Source: Paenibacillus mesophilus (GTDB lineage: Bacteria; Bacillota; Bacilli; Paenibacillales; NBRC-103111). From it: a stretch of 64,000 nucleotides of DNA. Location of the stretch: contig NZ_VCRA01000007.1 in the NCBI RefSeq assembly GCF_005938385.1, positions 248,001 to 312,000 of the forward strand, in the 5' to 3' direction. Made by a program: the position numbers and the translations under genes. The notes beneath the pieces are model-generated. The model made no database searches, had not been told where the DNA came from, and was given only the letters and a program-made list of their open reading frames with translations. This document shows, one piece after another, positions 1-11,900 of the stretch (position 1 is the first letter of the stretch; every line of letters starts with the position of its first letter).

Positions 1-1947
1 CGGGCCGGCCCAGGAAACGGCTATCCGGGCTTTCCGGGACGCCATCCAGATGTCGCTCGTATCGACGTAAAGGATCGGCGAACCCCAGAATATGCCGTAT
101 CCGGCTCTTCTCACTTCGCGCCCGTATGATTTCACCGTCAAGGCGTGGGCCGTCTCGTGGAGCAAGGCATGAACGAGAAAGATGCCGTAGAAGCCGATCC
201 AGGAAAGGAGAGACGCCGAACGGTCGGGAAACAGCTGAACCAGCTTCACTTGGCCCGACATCATCAAATAAAGGAAGATGCAGACGCCGGAAACCGACAG
301 AACGGCCAGCAGTCGTTGAAACCACTTCGTATAAATAACGAATCCACCGTTGCGGTACAGCGACGTAATTAACGGATCGAAGCCTTCGATCGGCTTTTTC
401 CAGCTGAGAACATGGTGGGCTTTTAGACCCGCGCGAATATACCAGGGCAATTTCATGTCGCCCATAAGCTCTCTGGAAGCGCCTTGCGTATAAACGAAGC
501 CTGCAGCTTGAAGCGACTCGATCAGACTGATAACCGTATCCATCGACAAGCTTTTGTATTTCATGAAATAAGCCATGACCAAGTCCCGGATCGATGTGTT
601 GCCGTCCATCTGCTCCCAGAGGAAATATCCTTGTTCGGACAGTTTGAAATAATTGCCGCGGTCCTCGTCTTTTAAAATATAAAGCGAGGTACCTTCCGCG
701 GTTGTTTGCCGCACCGAATTCCAATTCGGAATCCGCACGGGAAGCTGTCTCTGAAACAGCGTGCGCGACAAGTTGAGCAATAGCTGCCGGTTGCCGCGGA
801 CCGCCTGCAGAAAAACCTCTTTGGTCACTAGGAGCACTTCGGTTTCTTCTCCCGCTATCGCCGTATATGTGTGGCGCCCGCCCGATAGAAGAGCTCCTTC
901 GCCGAAGCCTTCCCCCGCTCCGATTTCCTCCAGTACTTTGACGGACTCCGATTCGTCGGTATCCAAAATAATGCGTCCGCGGCTTACCATGTAGTAAGCA
1001 TCGCCCTGGTCGCCCTCCTTGAACAGCACCGCCCTTTCGGGATATACTTTTTTCCGGGCGGAAGAGGCGATCCTATGAAGCAGGACGCTGTCCATACCGG
1101 CGAACGGGGCAGAGCGGCGAAGGAAACAAACAGCGCTCAAGCCCGCGATCTCCTGCTCGATGAACGCGGACGCTTCGGGATGATGGAGGAGACAGTCGTT
1201 GATGATTGCGGGACTGATGCGGTACAGCTCCAGATCGGAGGCGGCCACAACTGTCATTTCGGACGACACTCCCGAATCGGACAGCAAGGAAGCTTCGCCG
1301 AAAGTATCTCCGGGAACGAGCTCGGCAACCATCTTTTGCTTTTTGCCGTTACCCGTATAGACGTGCGCGCAACCTTTGTAAATAACGGAAAACTGTTCAA
1401 TAGCTTGGCCGTAAGCCAGAAGCGTCGTTCCCGCAGTGACGTGTTCAACCTCGACTTGGGCGGCAAGCTCGGTCAGCACGGGTCCCGGGACGGCGGCAAG
1501 CGGAGTCGCCGCTTTCAGTCTTGCTACGATCGTTTTCAAGCGGAGTATGTCCGGCAAAGGCGACGTCCGGTGCTCCTCTCTACCGAAAAACTCGTATAGC
1601 GTGGCACTGCTAATCACGATGGCATGGACCGGCTCGACGGCCGTAACGCTATCCTTCCCCGAATCCCCGAGAATCAGATGGGCTTCCCCGATCAGATCGC
1701 CCGGACCGAATACCGCAATTTCTCTTGTCACTCCTTCCGCAAGCCGGTTCAATCGGGCCGTACCGCTCACAATCACATACATTTCGTCGTCGATTTCTCC
1801 GCATTCCTCGGTAATCATTTCCCCTTGCCGAAACGAAACGGATTTCATGTATTTGGAAAGCTCGGTTACGAGGAGCGGAGGCGGGTCTCCCAACCCCAAC
1901 TCCTTAAACAGCAAATATACAGGGCTGTTCATCGTGATTTCGCTCAT
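1..1947 (-). CDS. Cyclic-nucleotide-binding-like / PqqD-like / M50 peptidase membrane protein (3' end outside window)
   Basis: Open from 1947 to the window edge, about 649 residues seen. Three tandem cNMP-binding-like beta barrels are visible at about 1-135, 150-275 and 290-410, each with a G-D-x-x-G/F-G-E type loop (for example PGDTFGEASLL in the second). A PqqD-like winged-helix segment follows at about 425-500 (phrases LSEQGYFLWEQMDG and IESLQAAGFV). Then come hydrophobic helices and an M50 zinc motif, HETAH, near residue 599. The second metal site of M50 proteases would lie beyond the window. PqqD-plus-M50 proteins often accompany peptide or bacteriocin export; here this is only a suggestion, since the downstream neighbours are cut off. 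Start: ATG 1947 lies 10 nt after GGAGG; ATG 1953 is only 4 nt away and is the alternative. Confidence 0.8.
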   Translation of the reverse strand, partial: MSEITMNSPVYLLFKELGLGDPPPLLVTELSKYMKSVSFRQGEMITEECGEIDDEMYVIVSGTARLNRLAEGVTREIAVFGPGDLIGEAHLILGDSGKDSVTAVEPVHAIVISSATLYEFFGREEHRTSPLPDILRLKTIVARLKAATPLAAVPGPVLTELAAQVEVEHVTAGTTLLAYGQAIEQFSVIYKGCAHVYTGNGKKQKMVAELVPGDTFGEASLLSDSGVSSEMTVVAASDLELYRISPAIINDCLLHHPEASAFIEQEIAGLSAVCFLRRSAPFAGMDSVLLHRIASSARKKVYPERAVLFKEGDQGDAYYMVSRGRIILDTDESESVKVLEEIGAGEGFGEGALLSGGRHTYTAIAGEETEVLLVTKEVFLQAVRGNRQLLLNLSRTLFQRQLPVRIPNWNSVRQTTAEGTSLYILKDEDRGNYFKLSEQGYFLWEQMDGNTSIRDLVMAYFMKYKSLSMDTVISLIESLQAAGFVYTQGASRELMGDMKLPWYIRAGLKAHHVLSWKKPIEGFDPLITSLYRNGGFVIYTKWFQRLLAVLSVSGVCIFLYLMMSGQVKLVQLFPDRSASLLSWIGFYGIFLVHALLHETAHALTVKSYGREVRRAGYGIFWGSPILYVDTSDIWMASRKARIAVSWAGP

Positions 1948-2080
1948 GAACATGCAGCCTCCAGTCATTTACGGACTTGAACCTAAACAGATCTCATCCA
2001 TGATAACTGCGCCGCCTTACAAAAACCTTTCAATTTCGGTCCGAACAAGTTTATCAAGTCGCATAACGAACGGGGAAAAC

Positions 2081-2123
2081 GAAAAAAACAACCGGATCAA
2101 ACAGCTGTCCGCTGCGGATCCGG
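2081..2123 (-). terminator. Rho-independent terminator of the DUF4180 gene
   Basis: On the minus strand CCGGATC (2123-2117) pairs with GATCCGG (2098-2092) and is followed by a T-rich tract (TTGTTTTTTT). It lies 16 bp after the stop of the DUF4180 gene. Confidence 0.75.
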
Positions 2124-2139
2124 TCGTTAGGTGCGGTTG

Positions 2140-2508
2140 TTAGGACACGCCATGAAGAGCACGAAGCGCATCCTCTTTCTCCTTCAGGAAAAAAACTTGC
2201 TTGCCTTTATTGCATTCGTAAATAAAATCTTTCAGACTTTTGCTGTCATACCCGTCGAAGTCTCCGACAATAGCGATTTTCACATGATAATTCGTATATT
2301 TTTGCAAAATCTCGCCGGCAAGCCGGGTTTTCAACTCGAAGAAATCTTCCGTTAGGTTTGACTTATGGATCAATATTTTATGGCAGTCGTCGTTATACTT
2401 GACCGAAGCCATCAAATCCAGTGCCTCTTGAACATCGCGAATGACGATGTCGGAGCTTTCAATGACGGCCACTTTCGATTCGCCCTTTTGGTCAACCGTT
2501 ACTTTCAT
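2140..2508 (-). CDS. DUF4180 domain protein
   Basis: 122 residues, apparently cytoplasmic, no signal peptide or membrane helix. The stretch with AGEILQKYTNYHVKIAIVGD and the later phrase SLKDFIYECNKG match what I recall of the DUF4180 family, whose function is not known. Start at ATG 2508 is supported by AGGTGGAG 6 nt upstream; the longer reading that begins at 2547 would translate this ribosome binding site. Monocistronic, with its own terminator at 2081-2123. Confidence 0.8.
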   Translation of the reverse strand: MKVTVDQKGESKVAVIESSDIVIRDVQEALDLMASVKYNDDCHKILIHKSNLTEDFFELKTRLAGEILQKYTNYHVKIAIVGDFDGYDSKSLKDFIYECNKGKQVFFLKEKEDALRALHGVS

Positions 2509-2592
2509 GCTCGCTCCACCTTTACTATAAATATGTATTAATTTCATATAATACCATATTCTCTTGGAATCGCGACACCCCTTGTTACAGTC

Positions 2593-2803
2593 AAACCTAC
2601 ATACTTGCCGACATCGACCCTGCTATATGGAAAACCTACACTAAATGTAACTAGAATAGATCAAATAGCGATCCATAACGGAAAACCTACAGTAAAAATC
2701 GTTATATTCGAGCTAAAACAACGAAATCGATAAAATATACTACAGGTTTTCCAGTTAAACTTTCACAGAAGCAAATAATCGAATAATTAACGACATGTTT
2801 TCC
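2593..2803. repeat. Cluster of short interspersed repeats, GGAAAACCTACA family
   Basis: The non-coding stretch 2509-2883 holds copies of GGAAAACCTACA: direct at 2629-2640 and 2680-2691, inverted at 2741-2752 (GGAAAACCTGTA) and 2793-2803 (GGAAAACATGT), plus a partial copy AAACCTACA at 2593-2601. The flanks are AT-rich. No coding potential is seen. The same style of cluster, with different core words, occurs at 24355-24600 and 36447-36630. Confidence 0.6.
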
Positions 2804-2883
2804 AGTTAGGAAAACGGAAACGGTTCGAATGAGCGGGATTATCGTTCAGAGACTTTCTTGGGGAAACCATTTCCGGAACAACG

Positions 2884-2918
2884 ATAAAACAGCCTCCGCG
2901 GTTTGCGCGGAGGCTGTT
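2884..2918 (-). terminator. Terminator of the RCC1/Ig/SLH giant gene
   Basis: A perfect 13-bp stem, AACAGCCTCCGCG at 2888-2900 against 2906-2918, with a 5-nt loop and TTTTATC on the minus-strand 3' side, 21 bp after the stop of the giant gene. Confidence 0.8.
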
Positions 2919-2938
2919 CCTTATTAACCCGCTGCCGG

Positions 2939-5900
2939 TCAGTCCGTCAGTTCGGAAGTTCTCAGCAGACGCGCGACGACCGTCGCGGTTTCGGCGCGTG
3001 TGATATACGCCTTCGGGGCTAGAGTGCTGCCGTAGCCTTGAATAATTCCGTAACGGATATTCAAGCCTGCCGCGGACTTGGACCAATCGCCGAACGCGTC
3101 CGCATCGTGATAAGCGGCGAGCAGCCGATCGGTGTCGGCGTTATCGATGCGGGTCTGCATTCTGGCCAGCTTCATCGCCCGTGCGGCAATCACCATCGCT
3201 TCTTCCCGGGTAATGCGGTCCTGCGGGCGGAAGCTGCCGCCGCTCTCCCCTTCAATAAGCCCATGCCGCTCGGCAATGGCAACCTCACCCGCATACCATG
3301 CGTCGGAAGGGACATCTTGAAAGCTGCTGCTGATTCCCTTCCCGTTATGAAGCCCTAACGCCCGTGCCATAATCGCGACAAATTCGGCGCGGGTAATCGG
3401 CTGATCCGGCGTGAAGCGCCGATCATCCGTTCCGTCGACAACGAGGCGGGACGCCAATTTTTCCACAGCTCCCTGAGACCAATGTCCCCATATATCCTCG
3501 AACGTCTTTTCATTATAAATGACGGAATACATACTATTCGAAAGGCTGTTGATGACTGCGCGATAAGCGCCTCCCTGCTCTACGACTTTCGTCGGTACGT
3601 GGAGCAGCTGCCCATCCTCGACAATCCGCACCCCGGTAGTAATACGGCTAGGGGCTGTGCCGGAAGGGAGCACGATGCTCCTCTCCACATATTCGGCAAA
3701 TCGGTCGATCTCGATTTCCCTGCCTTGCCAGGAAGCCGTTACCCGGAATTGAACGACAGGCGATACCAATACTGCCGATTCGTCCGGATTGTCCGCGGGC
3801 TTCGGCTCGTTCGGGACAATCGTGATCTCTACGCGCACTTTAATGTCGCGGAGATCGGCCTGGGAGCCGAATTGTCCGGACACCTCACCGATGTTCATAA
3901 ACCCGGCCGGTATCGTATAAGCGGCCGCTTCCGTCTGAATGTGCAGAACCGCGCTCTTGTCCTCCATATCCCGCACCATTCGGCCGTTAAGCTCGACATG
4001 CAGCTGATCGGAGCCGTTCGTTACCGGAACCGTAAAGACCGCCCCGGCCTCTTCGTTCTTCAATCGCTCTCCGATCGGCTCCTCCTGCAGCGTTACGGTC
4101 GTTCTTTTCCTGTCGTTTACCGTCTCGACCAGGGCGGTTGCCGTCTGCTCCTGAACGACCCCGTTCACGATAACCGGAATACTTTGCGGCCTATTGTCGT
4201 TTGCCGGTGGAATAGCAGCAGACCCGGTTCCTGCATCCGTTTCGTTGCCGCCGTTAACGGGAGCTTGCCGGGAGGCAAGCCGTAATCCGATTGTCGAACG
4301 CGCAGCCTCTGCGGCGTTGCCCGCTATGTCGAATATCGATGCACCATTCGCAGGACGAACCGAAACAGTTTCCGTCCCGCTCGGTACACCCGCAATTTTT
4401 AGAAACACTCTTACTCTCGATTCACCGCCTGTTAACGCGCCAGCCTCGGTCACCGTCTCCCCATCAAGCTTCTTGACAGCCTCGATTGAGGCTCCGGAAG
4501 CTCCTCCGCCGTTCGCTGCGAAATCAACCGTCAAGCTGCTCACTGTTAGGCCACCTGCCCCCTGCATCGTACCGTATACACCTTCGCTGAATGCGATGTC
4601 GATGTACGCGTTGCCTGCTCCCAGCACGGCTTCCGTTTGCAAGACCGGTGCCGCTGTGTCCCACGCTAGGACGGATACGCCCGCTTCGTCCGTCGCCATC
4701 GCATTGCCCGTCACGTCGGCAATCCCGCCGCTTGAACCCGCCGAGTACTTGACGGTTACGCCTTCCTTGCCGGATACGCTCATGTCCGCAACCGCCAGTA
4801 CGACGTGCATGGCATCCGCACCATGCACCCCGGCGGTAACCGGGTACGTCCTCATTCCTCCGCTCCCCGTTTCCTCAACCATAAAGCCGCCTGTACCCGA
4901 AAGGAACACCGACTCGCTCAGCTCTACCGTAATTTGCGTATCGCTGTCCCGCGCGGCCGCTTTCATGACCGGTGCTTGCCGATCCGCGAGTGTTATCGCG
5001 TTCGTCCGTCGCGTCGCATTCGCCGCATTTCCTGCCTTATCGAAGACCGCGAGCCCGCTTGCAGAACGCAGCGCTATCGTCTCCGTTCCGCTCGGCGTGC
5101 CAACATACGTCAGGAACACCCGCACCGTCGTTTCTCCGCCTGTAAGAGCACCGGCCTCGGTCACCGTCTCCCCATCAAGCTTCTTGCCAGCCTCGATTGA
5201 CGCTCCGGCAGCTCCTCCGCCGTTCGCTGCGAAATCAACCGCCAAGCTCGTCGTCGTTAGGCCGCCTGTACCTTGCATCGTACCGTATACACCTTCGCTG
5301 AATGCAATGTCGATGTACACGTTGCCTGCTCCCAGCACGGCTTCCGCGTGCAAGACCGGTGCCGCTCTGTCCCACGCTAGGACGGATACACCCGCTTCGT
5401 CCGTCGCCATCCTATTGCCCGCCGTGTCGGCAATCCCGCCGCTTGAACCCGCCGTGTACTTGACGGTTACGCCTTCCTTGCCGGATACGCTCATGTCCGC
5501 AACCGCCAGCACGACATGCATCGCATCCGCACCTTGCACCGCAGCGGTAACCGGGTACGTCCTCGTTCCTCCGCTGCCCGTTTCCTCAACCATAAAGCCG
5601 CCTGTACCCGAAAGGATCACCGACTCGCTCAGCTCTACCGTAATTTGCGTATCGCTGTCCCGCACGGCTGCTTTCATGACCGGTGCCTGCCGATCCGCGA
5701 GTATTATCGCGTTCGTCCGTCGCGTCGCATCCACCGCATTTCCTGCCTTATCGAAGACCCCGAGCTCGCTTGCAGAACGCAGCGCTATCGTCTCCGTTCC
5801 GCTCGGCGTGCCGTCATACGTCAGGAACACCCGTACCGTCGTTTCTCCGCCTGTAAGAGCACCGGCCTCGGTCACCGTCTCCCCATCAAGCTTCTTGACA

Positions 5901-8900
5901 GCCTCGATTGAGGCTCCGGAAGCTCCTCCGCCGTTCGCTGCGAAATCAACCGCCAAGCTCGTCGCCGTTAGGCCGCCTGCTCCCTGCATCGTACCGTATA
6001 CACCTTCGCTGAATGCGATGTCGATGTACGCGTTGTCTGCTCCCAGCACGGCTTCCGTTTGCAAGACCGGCACCGCTGTGTCCCACGCTAGGACAACAGC
6101 GCCCGCTTCGTCCGTCGCCATCCTATTGCCTGCCGTGTCGGCAATCCCGCCGCTCGAGCCAGCAGTGTACTTGACGGTAACGCCTTCCTTGCCGGATACG
6201 CTCATGTCCGCGACCGCCAGCACGACATGCATCGCATCCGCACCATGCACCGCAGCGGTAACCGGGTACGTCCTCGTTCCTCCGCTGCCCGTCTCCTCCA
6301 CCATAAAGCCGCTCGAACCCGAAAGGATCACCGACTCGCTCAGCTCTACCGTAATTTGCGTATCGCTGTCCCGCGCGGCCGCTTTCATGACCGGTGCTTG
6401 CCGATCCGCGAGTATTATCGCGTTTGTCCGCCGTGTCGCATCCGCCGCATTTCCTGCCTTATCGAAGACCGCGAGCCCGCTTGCAGAACGCAGCGCTATC
6501 GTCTCCGTTCCGCTCGGCGTGCCGTCATACGTCAGGAACACCCGCACCGTCGTTTCTCCGCCTGCAAGAGCACCGGCCTCGGTCACCGTCTCCCCATCAG
6601 GATTCTTGACAGCTTCGATTGACGCTCCGGTAGCTCCTCCGCCGTTCGCTGCGAAATCAACCGCCAAGCTCGTCGAAGTTAGGCCGCCTGTACCTTGCAT
6701 CGTACCGAATATGCCTTCGCTGAATGCGATGTCGATGTACGCGTTACCCGCTCCCAGCACGGCTTCCGTTTGCAAGACCGGTGCCGCTGTGTCCCACGCT
6801 AGGACGGATACGCCCGCTTCGTCCGTCGCCATCCTATTGCCCGCCGTGTCGGCAATCCCGCCGCTTGAACCCGCCGTGTACTTGACGGTTACGCCTTCCT
6901 TGCCGGATACGCTCATGTCCGCAACCGTCAGCACGACGTGCATCGCATCCGCGCCTTGCACCGCAGCGGTAACCGGGTACGTCCTCATTCCTCCGCTCCC
7001 CGTTTCCTCCACCATAAAGCCGCCTGTACCCGAAAGGAACACCGACTCGCTCAGCTCTACCGTAATTTGCGTATCGCTGTCCCGTACGGCCGCTTTCATG
7101 ACCGGCGCCAGACCGTCGGCCAACTCCAGCACGGCCGTTATTTCGCTTGCATCCATCGGATTTCCGGCCGAGTCGAATAGGGACGCGCCGCTCGCCGGGC
7201 GAAGCTTCAGCTGCTCAACTCCGTTAGGCGAGCCGGCATAGCCCATGAACACCCGAACCTTCGTTTCTCCTCCTGCCAGCATTCCGGCCGTTTCCACTGT
7301 CGTCCCGTTCGCTTTTCTCACCGCAACAATAGAGGCTCCCGACGCTGTTCCGCCGTTTGCCGCGAGCTCGACCGCCAAGCTGGCCTCCGTAAGGCCTCCC
7401 GCTCGCAGCGCCGTAGCGTATACGCCTTCGCTGAACGTAATGTCCGCGTACGCGTTCATACTGCCGAGCTCCGCACCCGTAATCGTCGGTACAAGAAGGT
7501 CCGCAAGCATCTTCGCGTTCGTCTGCCGCACAGCATCGGCCGCGTTGCCCGCTTTATCGAAAATCGCAAGCCCGTTCGCCGGACGAAGCACTACCGTTTC
7601 GGTTCCGCTCGGAACGCCAACGACTGTCAAGAATACGCGCACCGTCGTTTCTCCGCCTGCGAGCGCGCTTGCGTCACCCGCCGTCACCCCATCGGCTCTC
7701 GTCACCGCTGCGATCGATACTCCCGACGCCGCGCCGCCATTGGCGGCAAAATCAAGTGCCAAGCCGACCGCCGTAACGCCTCCTGCCCCGTGCTGCGTAC
7801 CGAATACGCCTTCGCTGAACGCGATGTCGATATACGCGTTGCCTGCACCCAGCACCGTCTCCGTTTGCAGTTCGGGCGGCTCCGTATCCCAAGCTGAAAT
7901 AAGTACGCCCGTTGCGTCAGTCGCCATCGCGTTGCCCGCCGCGTCGGCAATTCCGCCGCTCAAGCCAGCCGTGTACTTGACAGTCAAGCCTTCCTTGCCC
8001 GATGCGCCCATATCCGCTACCGTCAGCACGATATGCGCGGCGTCCGCACCTTGTACCGCAGCGGTAACCGGGTACGACTTCGTTCCTCCGCTGCCCGTTT
8101 CCTCCACCGTAAAGCTGCCGGCCTCACCCGGAAGGGACGCCGGCTCGCTGAGCTCTACCGTAATCTGCGTATCGCTATCCCGAACGGCCGCCGCCATCGC
8201 CGGTGCAAGCCGGTCCGTGAGCGGCAGCGCGCCGGATGCAGCGTCGGCTGCAATCGCATTGCCGGCCTCATCGAAAATCGCCGCGCCGATCACCGGTCGG
8301 ATCGTCACCGTTTCCAGCCCGCCGGGAACGCCGGACAGTGTCAGAAACACGCGCACCGTCGTTTCTCCTCCCGTCAGCGCCCCGGCCGTGCCGGCGGTCA
8401 CCCCGTCGGCCTTCTTCACGCCGGCCACAATCGCGCCTGCAGCTGATCCGCCGTTCGCCGCGAACGTAAGCTCCAACCGATCCGCCGTTATACCGCCCGT
8501 GCCGTTAGCCGCACCGTATATGCCTTCGCTAAACGCAATATCGACAAAAGCGTTGTTCGCATCTACCACCGCTCCGGTAATCGTCGGCGCGAGCCGGTCT
8601 GCGAGCGTCTTCGCGTTCGTCGGCCGTGTCGCATCAGCCGCATGGCCCGCCTTATCGAAAATCGCAAGCCCGCTTGCCGGACGCAGCGCCACCGTCTCCG
8701 TCCCGCTAGGCGCGCCGTCATACGCCAGAAACACCCGCACGGTCGTTTCTCCGCCCGTTAGCGCCCCTGCCGCGTCGGCCGTCACTCCGTCAGCTTTCTT
8801 CACGGCGGCAACATTCGCACCTGACGCTGCGCCTCCATTCGCCGCGAAATCAACAGCGACGCCGGCTGCCGTAAGACCGCCTGTCCCTTGCGCCGTCCCG

Positions 8901-11900
8901 TATACGCCTTCGCTGAACGTGATGTCGACATATGCGTTTCCTTCGCCCAGCACGGCCTCCGCCTGCAAAATCGGCGGATCGTTATCCCAAGCGGCAACCG
9001 GTACGCCCGTCGCGTCCGTTTCCAAACGATTGTCAAACCAGTCCATAATCGGATCGAAAATGGAGTCGGACACGTATTTGACCGTAACACCCTCTTTGCC
9101 GGAAGCACCCATAGAATCAACGGTAAGCACGATATACAAATACGAATCGTCTTGCCGCAAAGTGACCGAATTCACCTCATAAGCAATCGTACCGCCGCTC
9201 CCGGTCTCCTGAACGACAAATCCGCCGCTTGTGCCCATATCGTCAAAATAAATAGGCTCGTTCATCTTCACCACGATCGTCGTATCGCTCTCGCGAGCAG
9301 CTTCCGCCATCGTAGGAGAGTATTTCTCGAACACCGTGACGGTTTGCGAATCGGATTCCGGGACCGCATTGCCGGCTATATCGAAAATGGCTTGGCCATC
9401 CGCCGGCAAAATCGTAATCGTTTCATTGCCGTCCGGCTTTCCTGCGACCTCAATAAAGATACGCACCGCATAGTCCCCGCCGATCGTCTCTCCGACCGCT
9501 TCCCCCGTGCTCACATCCACCCTTTGCACCTCTTCGATGACCGCGCCTGTAGCCGTTCCGCCGTTTGCTTCGAAGAGGAGCGTAAAGTCGTCCGCCTTCA
9601 AGCCGCCCGTACCGTTGTCCGAAGCATACACGCCTTTCGTAAAATAAAGGTCAAAAGAAGTATTGTTATACCCAAGCGGATATACGCTGTCGAACATGGG
9701 GGTAATCCTATTCCAGCCGCCGATCGTCCAACCGGCTGAAGACTCCATCAGGTTGCCCGCTTCGTCCGCTATCGTTCCGTTACCGCCTTTCACATACGAT
9801 ACCGTGACGCCTTCCTTGCCGGAAACCGCCATATTCGCAATCGTCAATGCTACCTTCCGAGCTTGTCCGGGAATTTGGTCGATTGACGTTACTGCATACG
9901 TGATCGAGTCATTGCCCGTCTCCGTTACTTTGAAGCCGCCGTCACTGTTTTTTATAGTGCCGGTCGCATCCTGACTCAGATCCACGATAATGCGGACATC
10001 GCTCTGCTTAGTCACTCCGGTGATCGACGGAGCGAGCTTGTCTTTCAGCGTCAACGTCCGGATTTCACCGGCCCCAGCCGGGTTCCCCGCCTTGTCGAAT
10101 AAGGATTGGCCGTCCTTCGGCCTGATGTCGATCTGTTCCGCGCCGATCGGGGTTCCGGTCGTCGTCAAAAATATACGTACGGTCCGCTCTCCGCCGGTCA
10201 AGTCACCCGCCGTTTCCAGCACATCGGAACCGGTATTTTTGACCGCCGCGATACCGGCACCGGTTGCATTGCCGCCATTCCGCCGGAAATCGAGACGGAA
10301 ATCGGCTGCGGTCAACGCTCCCGTTCCGTCGGCATTCCCATATACGTCCTCGTTAAAAGTCACATCCACATACGCGTTGCCGCCAGCCGCCAATACAGCC
10401 GTGGCGAACGCGGGAGCAGCCGTATCCCAAGCGGCTATCCGAATTCCCGCAGCAGTGCTCGCCAAAGCATTGCCGGCCGTATCCGCAATCGTTCCGTTCA
10501 CGCCTTGCGAATAATGGATCGTCAGCCCTTCCTTTCCGGAAGCGCCCGTATCCGCCACCGTCAGCACGACTTTGCGGCAGTCGGTGCCCGCCGCCGTTCT
10601 CGTTACCGGGTACGTGATGGGCCCGCCGCTGTCCGATTCCTGCACGGTAAAGCCGCCGTCATGGTCATGCTCGACTTGAACGGCATCCTTGCTTAGCGTT
10701 ACTTCCACGGTCGTGTCATTTATCCGTGCTACATTCGTAATGACGGGGGCAACCAAGTCTCGAAGCTGCCGCACGGCCGACTGGACCGCTTCCGCCGCAT
10801 TTCCCGCTCCGTCGTATATCGCCAAGCCGTTGACCGGCTTTAGCTCGATCGTCTCCACCCCGCTTGGAACTCCGGTTACGGCAATAAATACGCGAACCTT
10901 CGTTTCTCCGCCCGTCAATATGCCCGCCGTAGTGGCCATTTCCCCGTTCGGTTTCCGCACCGCCGTAATAGCGGCCCCGGAAGCTCCGCCTCCGTTCGCC
11001 GCAAACGCAAGCTTGAAGCTGCCGCTCCATAATCCTCCCGCACCGTTCGGTTTTGTGTATACGCCTTCGCTGAATGTCACGTCGACGTAAGCGTTTCTCG
11101 GGCCGATCTCCGCACCCGTTATTGCAGGACGCTCCGTTTCTCCTCTATTCCCCGCCAGCACCAGCGTGTGATAGCCGCCCGCGGCGATCGAGGCGATCCG
11201 TTTGCCCGACAATGCCCCGATCGGCGTAGGGAGAACCTTGGACAAGTTCGTCGAGGCACCGTGCCCGAGCACTCCGAAATCGCCTTTCCCGAAGCTGTAC
11301 GTTTCGGATACGCCCGCTTCCTGCGTCGCCACGATCGTATGCTTGTCTCCCATCGAAGCGGCTATCGCACGTTTGCCCGCTAGAGCGGCGACAAGCGTCG
11401 GCGATGTCCGCATGTTCGTATCTCCGTGGCCCAATTCCCCCTTGTCGCCATTCCCGAACGTATACATCGCGCCCGATTCCGTCAGCACAAGCGAACCGGA
11501 GCCCCCTGCTTGGATGGCGACCGCCTTGTCCCCGCCCGGAAGTCCGGCGATCCGGGTCGGCACGTTGACGCTTAGCGTATTGCCGTGACCGAGCTGCCCC
11601 GCGAAACCGCCTCCGAACGAATATACCTCGCCTTTATCCGTAAGCACGAGCGAATGGGAGGCGCCGGCCGCGATTGCGATCGCCTTGTCTCCCGACGGCC
11701 ATCCGCCTTGAATCTTCACGGGAACGTTCGTGCTGTTGTTGTTTCCGAGTCCCAATTGACCCGCCAAGCCGTTACCGAAGGCGTACACTTCCCCATTCTC
11801 GCCGAGCGCCAAAGAATGGCTGCCGCCGGCCGACACGTCAACGATCCGGATCCCCGCCAGCGCCTGGATGCGTTTCGGCGTATCCTGCTGGCTCGTATCG

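Noticed and set aside
4194..7241. 1015-codon open frame on the plus strand opposite the Ig-repeat region
   Set aside because: It mirrors the 711-bp repeats of the real minus-strand gene; period divisible by three and strong codon bias keep the antisense frame open. No ribosome binding site or recognisable domain.
7245..9182. 645-codon plus-strand open frame
   Set aside because: Continuation of the same antisense effect opposite the Ig-like modules.
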